Positions 47,515 through 56,568 of a stretch of DNA of 63,123 nt are shown piece after piece. Numbering within the stretch: the stretch's first letter is position 1; each line of letters begins with the position of its first letter. This DNA comes from Clostridiales bacterium (GTDB taxonomy: Bacteria; Bacillota; Clostridia; Lachnospirales; JAQSXR01), in contig JAQSXR010000011.1 of NCBI GenBank assembly GCA_029256575.1, positions 1-63,123 of the forward strand, read 5' to 3'. The notes under the pieces were generated by a model. That model had not been told where the DNA came from. It saw only the letters and a program-made list of their open reading frames with translations, and did not search any database. Position numbers and translations under genes: made by a program.

Positions 47515-49275
47515 TTAATACTTTTCTCTTTCTGAATAAGTTGTATGAAGTTGTTCATGTGCCTTATGGCTGTTTGGTTTTTCATAGTATTCTTTGTAAA
47601 GCGTATCTATAAATGGATTTTTATGAGATTGTCTGTCTGCACTTGTATCATCAATATTATAAATAGCAGCTGTTCTAGCTTTAATAATATCAATATTTCC
47701 ATGATGTAGTGGTTGGCCACCTCCACCAACGCAGCCACCAGGACATGCCATTATTTCAACGACATGTAAATCTCTAGGGTTTCCACTTTGAATTTCTTCA
47801 ACAATTTGTCTTGCATTTGATAAGCCATGTACAATCGCTGTATTAATAGCAATACCACCAATTGTTAAAGAAGCAAGTTTCACTCCGTCCAATCCTCTAA
47901 CTGTTTCAAATTCTAACTTTTCAAGAGGTTTTGCTTCGAGTTCTTCATATACAGTACGAAGGGCAGCTTCTAAAACCCCACCTGTTACTCCAAAGATAAC
48001 TCCCGCACTTGTTCCAAATCCTATTGGCGCGTCAAATTTTGATTCATCTAGTTCATTAAATTTAATATTTGCTATTTTGATAAGTTGTGCAAGCTCTCTA
48101 GTAGATAGAACGATATCTACATCAGGATTGCCATTCACTTTAAATTCTTCTCTATCTGCTTCATACTTCTTGGCAATACAAGGCATAATCGATACTACTA
48201 CCATTTTTTCTCTAGGAATATCTAGTTTTTCTGCAAAGTAATTCTTTGCAACTGCACCAAACATTTGTTGAGGTGATCTACAGCTAGAAGGAAGATCTGA
48301 CATTCCTTTAAATTGAGTTTCAAAGAAATTTACCCATCCTGGACAGCAAGATGTCATAATAGGAAGTGAAGCTTTCTCACCATTTAAGAATTTTGTTACT
48401 CTACCTATTAATTCAGTTCCCTCTTCCATAATAGTTAAGTCAGCAGAAAAATCAGTATCGAATACATAATCTGCTCCTAATTGTTTTATGGCAGAAACCA
48501 TTTTACCGGTTGCTATTGTTCCTGGAGCAAGCCCAAATTCTTCACCAATTGCTACTCTTGTAGCAGGTGCTGTTTGGAATACTACCGTTTTTTCTGGGTC
48601 AGCTAATGCTCTAATAACTTTTCCTGTATCATCTTTTTCAGATAACGCTCCTACTGGGCAAACAGCGATACATTGTCCACAGTGCGTACATACAGTGTCT
48701 TCTAGGCTTTCATCAAATGCAGGTCCAACATATGCATCAAACCCTCTATTAATTCCAGATAATGCTCCAACTGATTGAACTGTATTGCACATAACTTCGC
48801 AACGTCTGCACATTATGCACTTATTCATATCTCTTACTATCGTTTTTGTAACTTTAATAGGGTATGTAGACATAGAGTTACTAGTAATAGATATGTTATT
48901 CACACCTACTTTTCTAGCTACATCTTGTAATTCACATTTCCCTGATTTATTACAAGTAAGACATTCATTTGGATGGTCTGTAATAAGTAATTCAACATTC
49001 GTTTTTCTTGCTTCAAGTACTCTCATTGTACTAGTTTTTACTACCATTCCTTCTGTAACTGGTGTTGCACAAGCTGGAGCTAAATTTCTTCTACCTTCAA
49101 CCTCTACTACACATACACGGCAAGATGCTGATTGATTTTTCATCTTGGTATCGTGCAAATTTAAATAGCAAAGTGTAGGGATATCAACGCCTACTTGTTT
49201 TGCCGCATCAAGAATCATGCTACCTTGTAATACTTCAACTTTTTTACCATCTATCGTTAAGTTAATATTTGACAT
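47515..49275 (-). CDS. hydA: [FeFe] hydrogenase catalytic subunit HydA
   Basis: 586 residues. Order of cofactor domains: N-terminal [2Fe-2S] (about 1-80; CYLN, CRVC, CATP), HxxxC-CxxC-type [4Fe-4S] HPNECLTCNKSGKCEL near 95-111, two [4Fe-4S] ferredoxin motifs (CIMCRRCEVMCN; CTHCGQCIAVCPVGAL), then the H-cluster domain with TSCCPGW near 310, MPCIAKKYE near 365 and ACPGGCVGGGGQP near 510. The C-terminal tail PNSHKAHEQLHTTYSEREKY is also typical. With HydB and HydC it forms an electron-bifurcating enzyme using ferredoxin and NADH to make H2. SD GGGAGGG. Confidence 0.97.
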   Translation of the reverse strand: MSNINLTIDGKKVEVLQGSMILDAAKQVGVDIPTLCYLNLHDTKMKNQSASCRVCVVEVEGRRNLAPACATPVTEGMVVKTSTMRVLEARKTNVELLITDHPNECLTCNKSGKCELQDVARKVGVNNISITSNSMSTYPIKVTKTIVRDMNKCIMCRRCEVMCNTVQSVGALSGINRGFDAYVGPAFDESLEDTVCTHCGQCIAVCPVGALSEKDDTGKVIRALADPEKTVVFQTAPATRVAIGEEFGLAPGTIATGKMVSAIKQLGADYVFDTDFSADLTIMEEGTELIGRVTKFLNGEKASLPIMTSCCPGWVNFFETQFKGMSDLPSSCRSPQQMFGAVAKNYFAEKLDIPREKMVVVSIMPCIAKKYEADREEFKVNGNPDVDIVLSTRELAQLIKIANIKFNELDESKFDAPIGFGTSAGVIFGVTGGVLEAALRTVYEELEAKPLEKLEFETVRGLDGVKLASLTIGGIAINTAIVHGLSNARQIVEEIQSGNPRDLHVVEIMACPGGCVGGGGQPLHHGNIDIIKARTAAIYNIDDTSADRQSHKNPFIDTLYKEYYEKPNSHKAHEQLHTTYSEREKY

Positions 49276-49289
49276 ATTGATTCCCTCCC

Positions 49290-51212
49290 TTACCTTTTAA
49301 TAATTGCTTTGAACTTACATTTATCGATACATGCGCCGCATTTAATACATTTTAATTTGTCAATTACATGTGCTTCTTTAACACTTCCTGAAATAGCATT
49401 AACAGGACATTGTCTTGCACATAATGTACATCCCTTACAATTATCTGGAATAATAACATATTCTAATAACTTCTGACATTGAGCGGATGGACATTTCTTA
49501 TCTACTACATGTGCTAAATATTCATCATAGAAAGCGTCAAGTGTTGATAATACTGGATTAGGGGCAGTTTGACCTAACCCACATAAAGCAGTGTCTTTAA
49601 TAACTCCACTTAATCTTTTTAGTTCGTCCAAATGTTCCATCGTTCCTTTTCCATCACATATCATTGAAAGAATTTCACGAAGTCTTGTTGTTCCGATACG
49701 GCAAGGAGTGCATTTACCGCAAGATTCTTCTTGCGTAAATTCAAGATAGAATTTTGCAACGGCTGGCATACAGTTATCCTCATCCATTACAATCATACCG
49801 CCTGATCCCATCATAGAACCTTTCGCTATAAGATTGTCAAAGTCGATTGGAGTATCCAAGTCTTTTTCTGTTAAGCATCCGCCTGATGGTCCACCAGTCT
49901 GCACTGCTTTAAATTTCTTTCCGTTCTTAATACCACCACCGATATCAAATATAACTTCTCTTAACGTTGTACCCATTGGAACTTCAACAAGTCCAACATT
50001 ATTAACTTTACCAGCTAGTGCGAATACTTTTGTACCTGCTGATCTTTCCGTACCAATAGCTTTATACCATTTAGCACCGTTAAGTATGATTACAGGAATG
50101 TTTGCAAATGTTTCAACATTATTAACATTGGTAGGTTTTCCCCAGAATCCTTTTTCTGCTGGGAATGGTGGTTTCATTGTTGGTTCGCCACGTTCACCTT
50201 CCATTGAATGAATAAGTGCTGTTTCTTCACCGCATACAAATGCGCCTGCTCCAAAAGTAATTTCAATATCAAATGCAAAATTAGTTCCTAGTATATTGTC
50301 ACCTAATAGTCCAATTTCTCTAGCATCTAATATTGCTTTTTCTAATCTTTTTATTGCCAAAGGATATTCCGCACGAATATATACTCTACCCATTGATGCA
50401 CCAATTGCATAACCACAGATAGCCATTGCTTCAACTATACTATGTGGATCTCCTTCTAATATAGAACGGTCCATGAATGCGCCTGGATCTCCTTCATCGG
50501 CATTACATACTACGTATTTCTGATCTGCATTGTTCTTGCTTGCGATTTCCCACTTCAAGCCTGTTGGGAACCCCCCGCCGCCACGTCCACGTAGCCCGGA
50601 TTCTTTCATCAAGTTAATTACTTGTTGTGAATCCATTGAAGTTATACAAGTTGCTAATGCTTTATACCCTTCTCTAGCGATATATTCATTCACATTATTT
50701 GGATCAATAACTCCACAATTTCTTAATGCGATACGCATCTGCTTTTTATAAAAATCCATATGTTTTGAATCTGAAATTGATTCATTTGTTTCAGTATTTT
50801 TATAAAGTAATCTATCTACTTTATTTCCACCAACGATATGTGTGTTTACAATTTCATCCGTATCTTCTGGTGTAACCATTACATAAAATGTATTATCAGG
50901 AAGTACCTTTACTATTGGTCCCTTCTCACAAAAACCAAAGCATCCTGTTTTAAGTACTTTAACTTCTTCTTGTATCCCTAACTCAGAGATTTTATTTCTA
51001 AAATTCTCTACTATCTTATCTGATTCAGAAGACTTACAACCAGTTCCTCCGCAAATAAGAATATTAATCTTTTCCTTTGATCCATTTGCTATAGCTTTTA
51101 TATCCGCTTTTGTTTTATCATCACTTTTTTCGCCTTGTTCTCTAATGCTTAACAATGATTTAACATTATTACTAAGTTCATTTAACTGTTCGATTGTTTG
51201 AATCTTTGACAT
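49290..51212 (-). CDS. hydB: Bifurcating hydrogenase subunit HydB (NuoF-like)
   Basis: 640 residues. N-terminal thioredoxin-like [2Fe-2S] domain (CGGTGCKSS; KTGCFGFCEKGP, about 50-115), NuoF FMN/NADH site GLRGRGGGGFPTGLKW near 205, [4Fe-4S] ESCGKCTPCRIGTTRL near 500, and two C-terminal [4Fe-4S] motifs (CKGCTLCARQCPVNAI; CIKCGACIDKCKF). This domain set is that of HydB of the Thermotoga-type trimer. Lies between hydC and hydA with short gaps. Confidence 0.97.
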   Translation of the reverse strand: MSKIQTIEQLNELSNNVKSLLSIREQGEKSDDKTKADIKAIANGSKEKINILICGGTGCKSSESDKIVENFRNKISELGIQEEVKVLKTGCFGFCEKGPIVKVLPDNTFYVMVTPEDTDEIVNTHIVGGNKVDRLLYKNTETNESISDSKHMDFYKKQMRIALRNCGVIDPNNVNEYIAREGYKALATCITSMDSQQVINLMKESGLRGRGGGGFPTGLKWEIASKNNADQKYVVCNADEGDPGAFMDRSILEGDPHSIVEAMAICGYAIGASMGRVYIRAEYPLAIKRLEKAILDAREIGLLGDNILGTNFAFDIEITFGAGAFVCGEETALIHSMEGERGEPTMKPPFPAEKGFWGKPTNVNNVETFANIPVIILNGAKWYKAIGTERSAGTKVFALAGKVNNVGLVEVPMGTTLREVIFDIGGGIKNGKKFKAVQTGGPSGGCLTEKDLDTPIDFDNLIAKGSMMGSGGMIVMDEDNCMPAVAKFYLEFTQEESCGKCTPCRIGTTRLREILSMICDGKGTMEHLDELKRLSGVIKDTALCGLGQTAPNPVLSTLDAFYDEYLAHVVDKKCPSAQCQKLLEYVIIPDNCKGCTLCARQCPVNAISGSVKEAHVIDKLKCIKCGACIDKCKFKAIIKR

Positions 51213-51231
51213 GGTTTCTCCTCCCGCAGTA

Positions 51232-51702
51232 TTATTTATATTCTGCTAAAATCCCTGCTACCATTTCTTTGGTAACACGGCCATATACTTTTTCTCCAAC
51301 TGTTACAACAGGCGCTAACCCACAAGCCCCTATGCATCTTAGTGAGCACAATGAGAACTTGCCATCTGGTGTTGTTTCAGTGCCTTGAATATTTAATATC
51401 TTTCTAAACTCGTCCAATACAGGCTCTGCACCTCTTACATAACATGCTGTTCCTAAACAAACTGAAATATGGTTTTTACCTTTTGGACTCATTGTAAAAT
51501 AAGAGTAGAAAGTAACTACGCCATAAACCTTTGCTGTTGACACACCTAATTTTCTTCCAACAAAATATTGAACTTCTTTTGGTAAGTATCCAAAGATTTC
51601 TTGGGCTTTATGTAGCACTCTTATAAGTTCACCCTTTTTTGATGGTAAAGAGTCAATAAATTGTCCTAATTCCTGAAACTTTTCTTGTGATAATTCTTCC
51701 AT
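51232..51702 (-). CDS. hydC: Bifurcating hydrogenase subunit HydC (NuoE-like)
   Basis: 156 residues, thioredoxin-like [2Fe-2S] protein: CLGTACYVRGA and CSLRCIGACGLAPV carry the four cysteines. N-terminal helical part ELIRVLHKAQEIFGYLPKEVQ is usual for NuoE. First gene of the hydABC operon, with an untranslated leader of about 185 nt. SD AGGGAGG. Confidence 0.96.
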   Translation of the reverse strand: MEELSQEKFQELGQFIDSLPSKKGELIRVLHKAQEIFGYLPKEVQYFVGRKLGVSTAKVYGVVTFYSYFTMSPKGKNHISVCLGTACYVRGAEPVLDEFRKILNIQGTETTPDGKFSLCSLRCIGACGLAPVVTVGEKVYGRVTKEMVAGILAEYK

Positions 51703-51956
51703 TTCTTAAACCTCCCTCTATAATTCTTTCCTGCATAATTTACGGATAAATTTATGTCCGCTTCGCTACTATTAATAACTGGCAAGCTGCTCTATATCTA
51801 GCTAATTCTATATGAATTTACACCCATGTAAAATAAACAGAATTTATCCCACGACAAAAATCGTGGGAAATCTTAACCTGTTAAATTGTATACATTATAC
51901 CACGATAGGGAAATACTGTAAAGCTACTTTGTTAAAGTTTTAGCAAATTAATATTA
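51703..51956 (-). promoter_or_regulatory. hydC leader and promoter
   Basis: Minus-strand promoter TTTACA (51917-51922), 17-nt spacer, TATAAT (51894-51899). About 185 nt separate it from the hydC ATG. A perfect hairpin TCCCACGA/TCGTGGGA (51847-51868) lies early in the leader, just after a TTAAC-AG-GTTAA inverted repeat near the transcription start. No Rex-type TTGTGA site and no known riboswitch is seen. Confidence 0.65.
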
Positions 51957-52007
51957 TAAAAAAGAAGCCTCACATCCCTTGATTACAATCAAGTTTATGA
52001 GACTTCT
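51957..52007 (-). terminator. Terminator after the PilZ gene
   Basis: Minus-strand AGAAGTCTCA...TGTGAGGCTTCT outer stem with CTTGATT/AATCAAG inner stem, followed by TTTTTTATAAT. Confidence 0.85.
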
Positions 52008-52064
52008 CAGATAATTCTTATCTATAATTATTCAAAAATGCAGTTCAATTTTAGTTAGGTTTTT

Positions 52065-52424
52065 TTAATAACTTGAATTTGTTTTTAACTTTTGTTCATA
52101 TTGATCGACTTTATTTGCTAAAAACTGTGCAAGTCCTACAAATTCGCAACCATATAACTTTACATCATCTTCAAGTGCCTCTCGTCTTACAATCTTTAGC
52201 ACTGTATAAAAGAATTCATCATCTCCAAAGTCAATTCGTGCATTAAAATAATAATCCAGTGGTATATCTTGAGTTGAAACAAATCCAATTCCAGTTTTGG
52301 ATATATTTACTACCTCTATTTCTAGCTTTAACCCCACCAATTGCATGCTATCTTGTTTGTATAACTTATCTACCTCAAGCGTCAACCCAATTGGTATTCT
52401 CCTATACCTTCTTCTGTCTTGCAT
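52065..52424 (-). CDS. PilZ domain protein (c-di-GMP receptor)
   Basis: 119 residues: RRRYRRIPIGLTLEV provides the RxxxR arm near residue 4 and VNISKTGIGFVS the (D/N)xSxxG motif, the two c-di-GMP contacts of PilZ domains. Nothing else is attached, so it is a stand-alone adaptor. The degenerate REC/GGDEF-like protein is directly upstream (20 bp), suggesting a shared signalling role. Confidence 0.88.
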   Translation of the reverse strand: MQDRRRYRRIPIGLTLEVDKLYKQDSMQLVGLKLEIEVVNISKTGIGFVSTQDIPLDYYFNARIDFGDDEFFYTVLKIVRREALEDDVKLYGCEFVGLAQFLANKVDQYEQKLKTNSSY

Positions 52425-52444
52425 TTAATCACCATCCAAATGTT

Positions 52445-53311
52445 TTATTTTTTCTCTAATCGGATTAATTTGTTAATTAGCGATAATATTTGTTGACTGT
52501 TATATGCGTTTTGTCCTTCTATAGAGGTATTTGAATTTTTCTCGAGATCCATACCATCCTGTAGATTTCTTAAGATTTCATCAAAATTATTTCCGTCGTC
52601 AGGAAATGTAACTCCATATACAAATATATCTCTAACAGTATGTAATTTTCTCGCACATTCATCATATGCCTGCAGTACTTTTTCTTTTACAATCTCTAAA
52701 TCCTTCTTTTTACAAAATGGAAAGATCATCATATACATGTTGCCTTCCCAGAACAACAGACTATCTGTGGCTTTGGATACTACTGATAATTTTTGTTCAT
52801 ACTCATTACTTTCTATATCTGATAGATCAAATATATCAATTAGAACAAAAGATATCGGATACCCCCCTAACCTAGACCTTCTAATTTCATCTCTAACCAT
52901 TTCGTAATTTCCTGCTTGTGCTTTTAAGATTGCATTATCAACCTTCGGAGTTAAACTAACAACCTTTCTGATAACCTCCTCTTCATTTAAAGGCAAAACC
53001 AATACATCATTAATATTATATTTAGCTGCTAAGTCAAGCCATTTAACTTTGTATTCTGATAAAATCATTAAGAATCTTAATTCTTTATCACTTTTTTTAA
53101 GCTCATTTATCATGCTAAAAATCTCTGCTTCAGATGCTTCATTATATTCAAATATAACCAAATTTAACTTTGTTCCTAAAAAAATTTGCTTTAATATAGC
53201 TTCATTGCTAGTTTGAGCTTCGTAGAAAAATATGTTATTATTTATCAGCATCTTTATTACACTACATTTTAACTTAAAATTAGATATGAATAATAATATT
53301 GATTGCCTCAT
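52445..53311 (-). CDS. Degenerate receiver plus GGDEF-like protein
   Basis: 288 residues from ATG 53311 (in-frame ATG 12 bases upstream possible). Residues 1-115 look like a receiver domain (ILLFISNFKLKCSVIKMLI; LRFLMILSEYK; NDVLVLPLNEEE), but the usual phospho-Asp position reads FEYNE and the switch Lys is Leu. Residues 140-260 fold like a GGDEF domain (SFVLIDIFDLSDI; SLLFWEGNMYMMIFPF), without GGDEF residues. Probably a non-enzymatic signalling protein. Trans-acting partner unknown. The PilZ gene follows. Confidence 0.6.
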   Translation of the reverse strand: MRQSILLFISNFKLKCSVIKMLINNNIFFYEAQTSNEAILKQIFLGTKLNLVIFEYNEASEAEIFSMINELKKSDKELRFLMILSEYKVKWLDLAAKYNINDVLVLPLNEEEVIRKVVSLTPKVDNAILKAQAGNYEMVRDEIRRSRLGGYPISFVLIDIFDLSDIESNEYEQKLSVVSKATDSLLFWEGNMYMMIFPFCKKKDLEIVKEKVLQAYDECARKLHTVRDIFVYGVTFPDDGNNFDEILRNLQDGMDLEKNSNTSIEGQNAYNSQQILSLINKLIRLEKK

Positions 53312-53323
53312 ATAACACCCCAT

Positions 53324-54235
53324 TTATAAATTATATAAATATTTCTCTATTGAATAAATTGCATTGGCTCCATCTGATGTAGCAGTAATTATTTGTCTAA
53401 GTTCTTTACTTCTTATATCGCCTGCCGCAAATATACCAGGTTCTTTTGTTTTACAATTCTCTCCCGCAATTACATACCCGTGAGAATCTTGCTCTACTTT
53501 ACCATCAATTAGTTTACTATTTGGTATTGTCCCAACTGCGACAAAAACCCCATCAATCTCTAAATTACTCGTTTCATTATTCAATCTATTCCTTACAACT
53601 ATTCCCTCAACTTTTTCTTCTCCGTAAATTTCTTCTACTACGCTATCCCAAATAATCTCAACATTATCTAGTTTATATAACGCCTCTTGTAAAATCTTTG
53701 TTGCTCTCAATTCATCTCTTCTGTGTATTAGATAAACTTTTTTACATCCTCTTGCTAAGAAGATTGCATCTTCTACTGCAACATCTCCGCCACCGATAAC
53801 TGCGGTTACTTTGTTGCGGAAGAATGCCCCATCGCAAGTGGCGCAATATGAAACGCCCATTCCTTGTAGTTTATCTTCGCCTTTTGCCCCAAGTTTCTTC
53901 CATTGAGCTCCCGTTGCGATTAGTATTGTCTTTGTCTCGAATGTATCTTTTTGAGTAATTACCTTCTTAATATCTCCATCTATCTCAAGTGATTTAACCG
54001 GTTCCATTATAAATTGAGCACCTAGCTTTTCTGCATGTTCTCTAAATTTTATACTTAAATCGAATCCGTTAATTCCTGGCATTCCGGGATAATTATCCAC
54101 TTCATAGGTGTTAATAACTTGCCCACCACTCATTGCTTCTTTTTCAATAATTAAACAGTTAATTCTAGCTCTTAATGCATAGATACCAGCTGCCAAACCT
54201 GCAGGACCTGAACCAATTATAATTAAATCATACAT
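53324..54235 (-). CDS. trxB: Thioredoxin reductase
   Basis: 303-residue flavoprotein: FAD motif LIIIGSGPAGLAAGIYA at 4-20, redox CATC in YCATCDGAFF near 132, NAD(P) motif VIGGGDVAVEDAIFLA near 147, GIFAAGDIR near 268. Reduces thioredoxin. Between a signalling gene and a CvfB-like gene. Confidence 0.95.
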   Translation of the reverse strand: MYDLIIIGSGPAGLAAGIYALRARINCLIIEKEAMSGGQVINTYEVDNYPGMPGINGFDLSIKFREHAEKLGAQFIMEPVKSLEIDGDIKKVITQKDTFETKTILIATGAQWKKLGAKGEDKLQGMGVSYCATCDGAFFRNKVTAVIGGGDVAVEDAIFLARGCKKVYLIHRRDELRATKILQEALYKLDNVEIIWDSVVEEIYGEEKVEGIVVRNRLNNETSNLEIDGVFVAVGTIPNSKLIDGKVEQDSHGYVIAGENCKTKEPGIFAAGDIRSKELRQIITATSDGANAIYSIEKYLYNL

Positions 54236-54256
54236 GCCTATTACCTCACTTTGTTA

Positions 54257-55093
54257 CTACTTTATTTTTATACAGTCGTCACATATTGTAATTTTTTCAT
54301 TTTTAAAAAGTCTTCCAATTGCTCTTTTAAATGAACTCTTGCTCATTGACAATTGTTCTTTTATATCCTCTGCATTACTTTTATCATGTAAATATAGAAC
54401 TCCGCCGTTCCTAATTACTGCATCCAGTACTTTAACAGCGTCATCATCCATTTGAACATTCACTTGTTGTCTAACACTCAAATCAATTTTACCATCCTCT
54501 TTTACAAGAGCTACTCGCGCTTTAATAACTTGACCAATACTATATGTTTCATATACTTCTTTTGGAGGTATTAGGGCCATATATTTATCATCTACTGCTA
54601 CAAAGACACCCATGCTTTCACTAATTGTATAAACTCTTCCCTCAACCCAATCACCTTGTACATACGGAGGATTTGTTTCGAGTAAATAATGAATATCCAT
54701 AGTTGCACATAATCGATCCGATTTATCTACATATAATCCAAATAGATATTCTTCGCCTTCTTCAACTTTACGAATTTGTTGTTTATATGGTAAAAATAAC
54801 TCTTTTTCTAATCCCCAATCAACAAAGGCTCCGATATTTGACACTGAAGTAACTTTTAATAATGCAAATTGTCCTATTGTTAATTTAGGTCTATTAATAG
54901 TCGCTATTATTCTATCTTTTGAATCTCGATAGATAAATACTTCATAGCTATCTCCTAATTTTGTTCCTTCTCTAACTTGACCTTTTGGTAATAGAACACT
55001 ATGATCTTCCATTCCTGGTTTCTCATTTAAATATACACCAAATTGTGATTCTTTCGTTACTACTAATGTTTGTACTTTCCCTATTTCTATCAT
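54257..55093 (-). CDS. CvfB-like S1 RNA-binding protein
   Basis: 278 residues with three S1-like beta barrels (LVVTKESQFGVYLN; ALLKVTSVSNIGAFVDWGLEKELFLP; VEGRVYTISESMGVFVAVDD) and a C-terminal winged helix (EDIKEQLSMSKSSFKRAIGRLFKNEKITI), the CvfB order. Thought to affect translation or virulence gene expression in other Firmicutes. 22 bp from metY, which is transcribed just before it. Confidence 0.9.
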   Translation of the reverse strand: MIEIGKVQTLVVTKESQFGVYLNEKPGMEDHSVLLPKGQVREGTKLGDSYEVFIYRDSKDRIIATINRPKLTIGQFALLKVTSVSNIGAFVDWGLEKELFLPYKQQIRKVEEGEEYLFGLYVDKSDRLCATMDIHYLLETNPPYVQGDWVEGRVYTISESMGVFVAVDDKYMALIPPKEVYETYSIGQVIKARVALVKEDGKIDLSVRQQVNVQMDDDAVKVLDAVIRNGGVLYLHDKSNAEDIKEQLSMSKSSFKRAIGRLFKNEKITICDDCIKIK

Positions 55094-55115
55094 TGTCTAC
55101 CCGTCCTTTTATGTT

Positions 55116-56390
55116 TTATAAAGTTGCTAATGCTTGTTTTATATCTTCTATAATATCTAGTACGTTTTCTATTCCTATAGACATCCTAATTAAGTCTGGA
55201 GTTATTCCTGCTTCAACTAATTGTTGATCACTTAATTGTCTATGTGTAGTGCTCGCTGGGTGTAAAACTGATGTTCTTGCATCTGCAACATGTACAACTA
55301 TGGCGGCTAATTTAAGACTATCCATAAATTTCATTGCTGCTTGTCTTCCACCTTTAATTCCAAAGGATACAACTCCACAACTACCCTTTGGTAAATATTT
55401 TTGTGCTAATTCATAATCATCACTACTCTTAAGTCCAGGATAGTTTACCCAACTTACGCTTTCATTATTACATAAAAATTCAGCTACATTTTGAGCATTC
55501 TCACAATGTCTTTCTACTCTTAAATGAAGCGTCTCTAATCCAAGATTCAGTAAAAATGCATTTTGTGGACTTGGGCTACATCCCAAATCTCTCAATAGTT
55601 GCACTCTAGCCTTTGTAATAAATGCAGCTTTCCCAAAATTTTTAGTATAAACTACACCATGATAAGATTCATCTGGTTCTACAAATTCAGGAAACTTTCC
55701 ATTCGTCCAATCGAAATTACCACTATCTACTACAACTCCACCCAATGAACAAGCATGTCCATCCATATATTTCGTTGTAGAATGAATCACAATATCAGCA
55801 CCAAATTCAAATGGTCTACAATTAATTGGTGTTGGGAAAGTATTATCTATAACCAGTGGTATTCCAGCTTCATGTGCAATATTTGCGAATTTTTCTATAT
55901 CGAATACACTCATTGCTGGGTTTGCAATCGTTTCACCGAAAACTAATCGAGTGTTTGGTTTTATTGCTGCTTTAATTTCTTCCGCACTTGCTTTTGGATC
56001 AACATAAGTTACTTCTATTCCAAATCTCTTAAAAGTAACACTAAATAGATTAATCGTGCCTCCATATATTGTACTTGCTGCAACAAAATGATCTCCAGCA
56101 TTACATAAAGACATAATAACAATTTGAGTAGCCGCTTGTCCTGATGAAGTACATAATGCTCCAACTCCACCTTCTAATGCAGATATCTTATTCTCAACTG
56201 CTTCTACAGTAGGATTACTAATTCTTGTATACATATGTCCTGGTGCTTCTAAATCAAATAATTTTCCTAATTGCTCACTTGAATCATATTTGTATGTAGT
56301 GCTTTGATATATTGGCAAAACTCTTGGTTGCCCATTCTCAGGTTTGTAACCTTCTTGAATACATTTTGTTTCAATTCTATACTCTGACAT
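55116..56390 (-). CDS. metY: O-acetylhomoserine aminocarboxypropyltransferase
   Basis: PLP enzyme of the Cys/Met metabolism family, converting O-acetylhomoserine and sulfide to homocysteine. 424 residues from ATG 56390 behind GGAGAG. Motifs: YQSTTYKYDS near the N-terminus, YTRISNPTVEAVE near 60, PLP Lys in HSTTKYMDGHACSLGG near 208, and ARTSVLHPASTTHRQL near 380. Length and the insertion around 230-270 fit MetY and not MetB. Weak promoter (TTGCGG-17-TAACAT, 56422-56450). Confidence 0.93.
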   Translation of the reverse strand: MSEYRIETKCIQEGYKPENGQPRVLPIYQSTTYKYDSSEQLGKLFDLEAPGHMYTRISNPTVEAVENKISALEGGVGALCTSSGQAATQIVIMSLCNAGDHFVAASTIYGGTINLFSVTFKRFGIEVTYVDPKASAEEIKAAIKPNTRLVFGETIANPAMSVFDIEKFANIAHEAGIPLVIDNTFPTPINCRPFEFGADIVIHSTTKYMDGHACSLGGVVVDSGNFDWTNGKFPEFVEPDESYHGVVYTKNFGKAAFITKARVQLLRDLGCSPSPQNAFLLNLGLETLHLRVERHCENAQNVAEFLCNNESVSWVNYPGLKSSDDYELAQKYLPKGSCGVVSFGIKGGRQAAMKFMDSLKLAAIVVHVADARTSVLHPASTTHRQLSDQQLVEAGITPDLIRMSIGIENVLDIIEDIKQALATL

Positions 56391-56462
56391 ATTATCTCTC
56401 CGTTCATCTTTTATCCATATAATGTTATCACATCTGCATTTTTTCCGCAAGTGATACATTGG

Positions 56463-56562
56463 GTGATACAATGGGGACGGTTCTTTTTGTATCATTGTGA
56501 TACAGTGGGGACGGTTCTTTTTGTATCAAAGTGATACAAAAAGAACCGTCCCCATTGTATTA
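56463..56562. repeat. Three copies of a 32-bp REP-like repeat
   Basis: Copy 1 (56463-56494, plus), copy 2 (56497-56528, plus) and copy 3 (56531-56562, inverted) share GTGATACAATGGGGACGG plus TTCTTTTTGTATCA; copies 2 and 3 make a hairpin of about 30 bp with a 2-bp gap. Similar GGGGACGG repeats are known next to Y1/REP-type transposases in Clostridia. No transposase is near. The hairpin may also end cadA-like transcripts. Confidence 0.8.
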
Positions 56563-56568
56563 CTAAAG

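Noticed and set aside
56391-56462. SAM or T-box riboswitch before metY
   Set aside because: The short leader contains neither the SAM-I core nor a T-box sequence; only a weak promoter and the REP-like repeat are seen.
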